DNA from: Verrucomicrobiota bacterium
GTDB taxonomy: Bacteria > Verrucomicrobiota > Verrucomicrobiae > Chthoniobacterales > UBA10450
DNA length: 14,059 nucleotides
Direction of reading: 5' to 3'
Assembly (NCBI GenBank): GCA_005887855.1
Contig: VBQB01000011.1
Coordinates: forward strand, 1-14,059
A program made the position numbers and the translations under genes. Shown one piece after another: positions 13,488 to 14,059 of the stretch (within the stretch, counting starts at the first letter, position 1; every line of letters starts with the position of its first letter). Below the pieces are notes generated by a model. It had not been told where the DNA came from. It ran no database searches and saw nothing but the letters and a program-made list of their open reading frames with translations.

Positions 13488-14059
13488 ATGAGAGCACTTG
13501 TCTTCAAACGTTATGGCGGACCGGATCAGGTCGCGTTCGCTGACGTTCCTCGACCAGTGCCCAAGCCGGACGAAATTCTCAGGTCCACGCCGCTGGTTTG
13601 AACCCGATAGACAACAAGATCCGGGATGGAAAGATGAAGGCCATCCTCCGGTTTCAGCTGCCGGCCACGCTGGGCAGCGATTTGGCGGGTGTTGTGATTG
13701 AGGTGGGTAGTCGTGTCACCCGCTTCAAGCCGGGCGAAGCCGTCTTCGCCAGCATCTTCGGGCTGCGCACGGGCGCTCTCGCTGAGCTTGCGGTCGTGCC
13801 CGAGAACGCCGCCGCGCTCAAACCGGCGCATCTGGACTTCGTGCAAGCGGCCTCGCGATCCCGATGGTCGGACTGACGGCGTGCCAAGCGCTCAAGGAGC
13901 GTGCAAACATCAAGCCCGGCCACAAGGTGTTCATCCCCGCAGGCGCTGGAGGCATTGGCACGTTCGCGATCCAGCTCGCGAAATACCTCGGAGCCAAGGT
14001 GGCGACAACGACCAGCACTGGCAACGTGGAGCTGGTGCGGAGCCTGGGAGCCGATGAGG
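13488..14059 (+). pseudogene. Cassette 5: MDR-family quinone oxidoreductase-like gene, frameshifted and partial
   Basis: Three consecutive frames make one medium-chain dehydrogenase/reductase of the NADPH:quinone oxidoreductase (zinc-independent) type. From ATG 13488: MRALVFKRYGGPDQVAFADV, stopping at 13602. Next, from about 13586: VHAAGLNPIDNKIRDGKMKA and TLGSDLAGVVIEVGSRVTRF, stopping at 13876. From about 13858: IPMVGLTACQALKERANIKP and FIPAGAGGIGTFAIQLAKYL, which contains the nucleotide-binding AGAGGIG, open to the window end. The first break near 13580 fits loss of four bases (or one); the second near 13853 fits two extra bases (CG) or one missing. A ribosome site (AGGA at 13480-13483) precedes the ATG. 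It may be a decayed cassette or a normal gene with two sequence errors. Confidence 0.8.

Larger units (their letters stand above)
10542..14059 (+). mobile_element. Integron gene-cassette array (five cassettes, the last incomplete)
   Basis: Four attC sites divide this region into cassettes of about 912, 549, 409 and 1008 bases plus one that runs out of the window. Every cassette has one main gene reading left to right and ending in or just before its attC site, which is the defining layout of integron cassettes. They encode a DUF5677-like protein, an NTF2-like protein, a small unknown protein, a short-chain dehydrogenase and a broken MDR oxidoreductase. No tyrosine-recombinase integrase is found in the window. 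It therefore fits a CALIN (cluster of attC lacking an integrase) or an array detached from its integrase. The right end is open. Confidence 0.9.

Noticed and set aside
13526..13846. A 106-codon minus-strand frame in cassette 5
   Set aside because: It is antisense to the conserved MDR segments.

Overview
The window reads as soil-type bacterial chromosome, most likely a member of the Verrucomicrobia (Chthoniobacterales/Spartobacteria-like). This rests on protein style, on small palindromic intergenic repeats of a kind I associate with that phylum, and on backbone genes that mostly lack a Shine-Dalgarno sequence. No rRNA or marker gene is present, so the assignment is an inference.

Left part (1-3034, all + strand): the end of ispH, a prokaryotic Ku end-binding protein, a tandem pair of DoxX-family membrane proteins that arose by duplication, and a secreted dienelactone-hydrolase-like enzyme. 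Middle part (3100-10249, mostly - strand): a secreted S46 dipeptidyl-peptidase, a + strand sulfotransferase, a - strand methyltransferase, an unknown membrane-anchored protein, a DUF885 metallopeptidase-like protein, a frameshifted + strand membrane protein and a 49-residue membrane protein. Two peptidases in one stretch fit a peptide-scavenging heterotroph. Palindromic repeat elements lie in several of the gaps.

Right part (10542-14059, all + strand): an integron-type gene-cassette array. Four attC sites are readable (11337-11460, 11901-12009, 12294-12418, 13303-13426). Each has an RYYYAAC start, a GTTRRRY end, pairing inner arms and one unpaired base. They delimit five cassettes with one main gene each: a DUF5677-like protein, an NTF2/SnoaL-like protein, a small unknown protein, a short-chain dehydrogenase, and a zinc-independent MDR quinone-oxidoreductase-like gene that is frameshifted and runs off the window. 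In the first three cassettes the stop codon lies inside the attC core. No integrase is visible on the left side, where it is normally found, so this is either a cluster of attC sites lacking an integrase or an array whose integrase lies elsewhere. This array is the most interesting part of the window.

Three places show broken reading frames (near 9731-9741, near 13580 and near 13853). They may be real decay or sequence errors; the sequence alone cannot tell.
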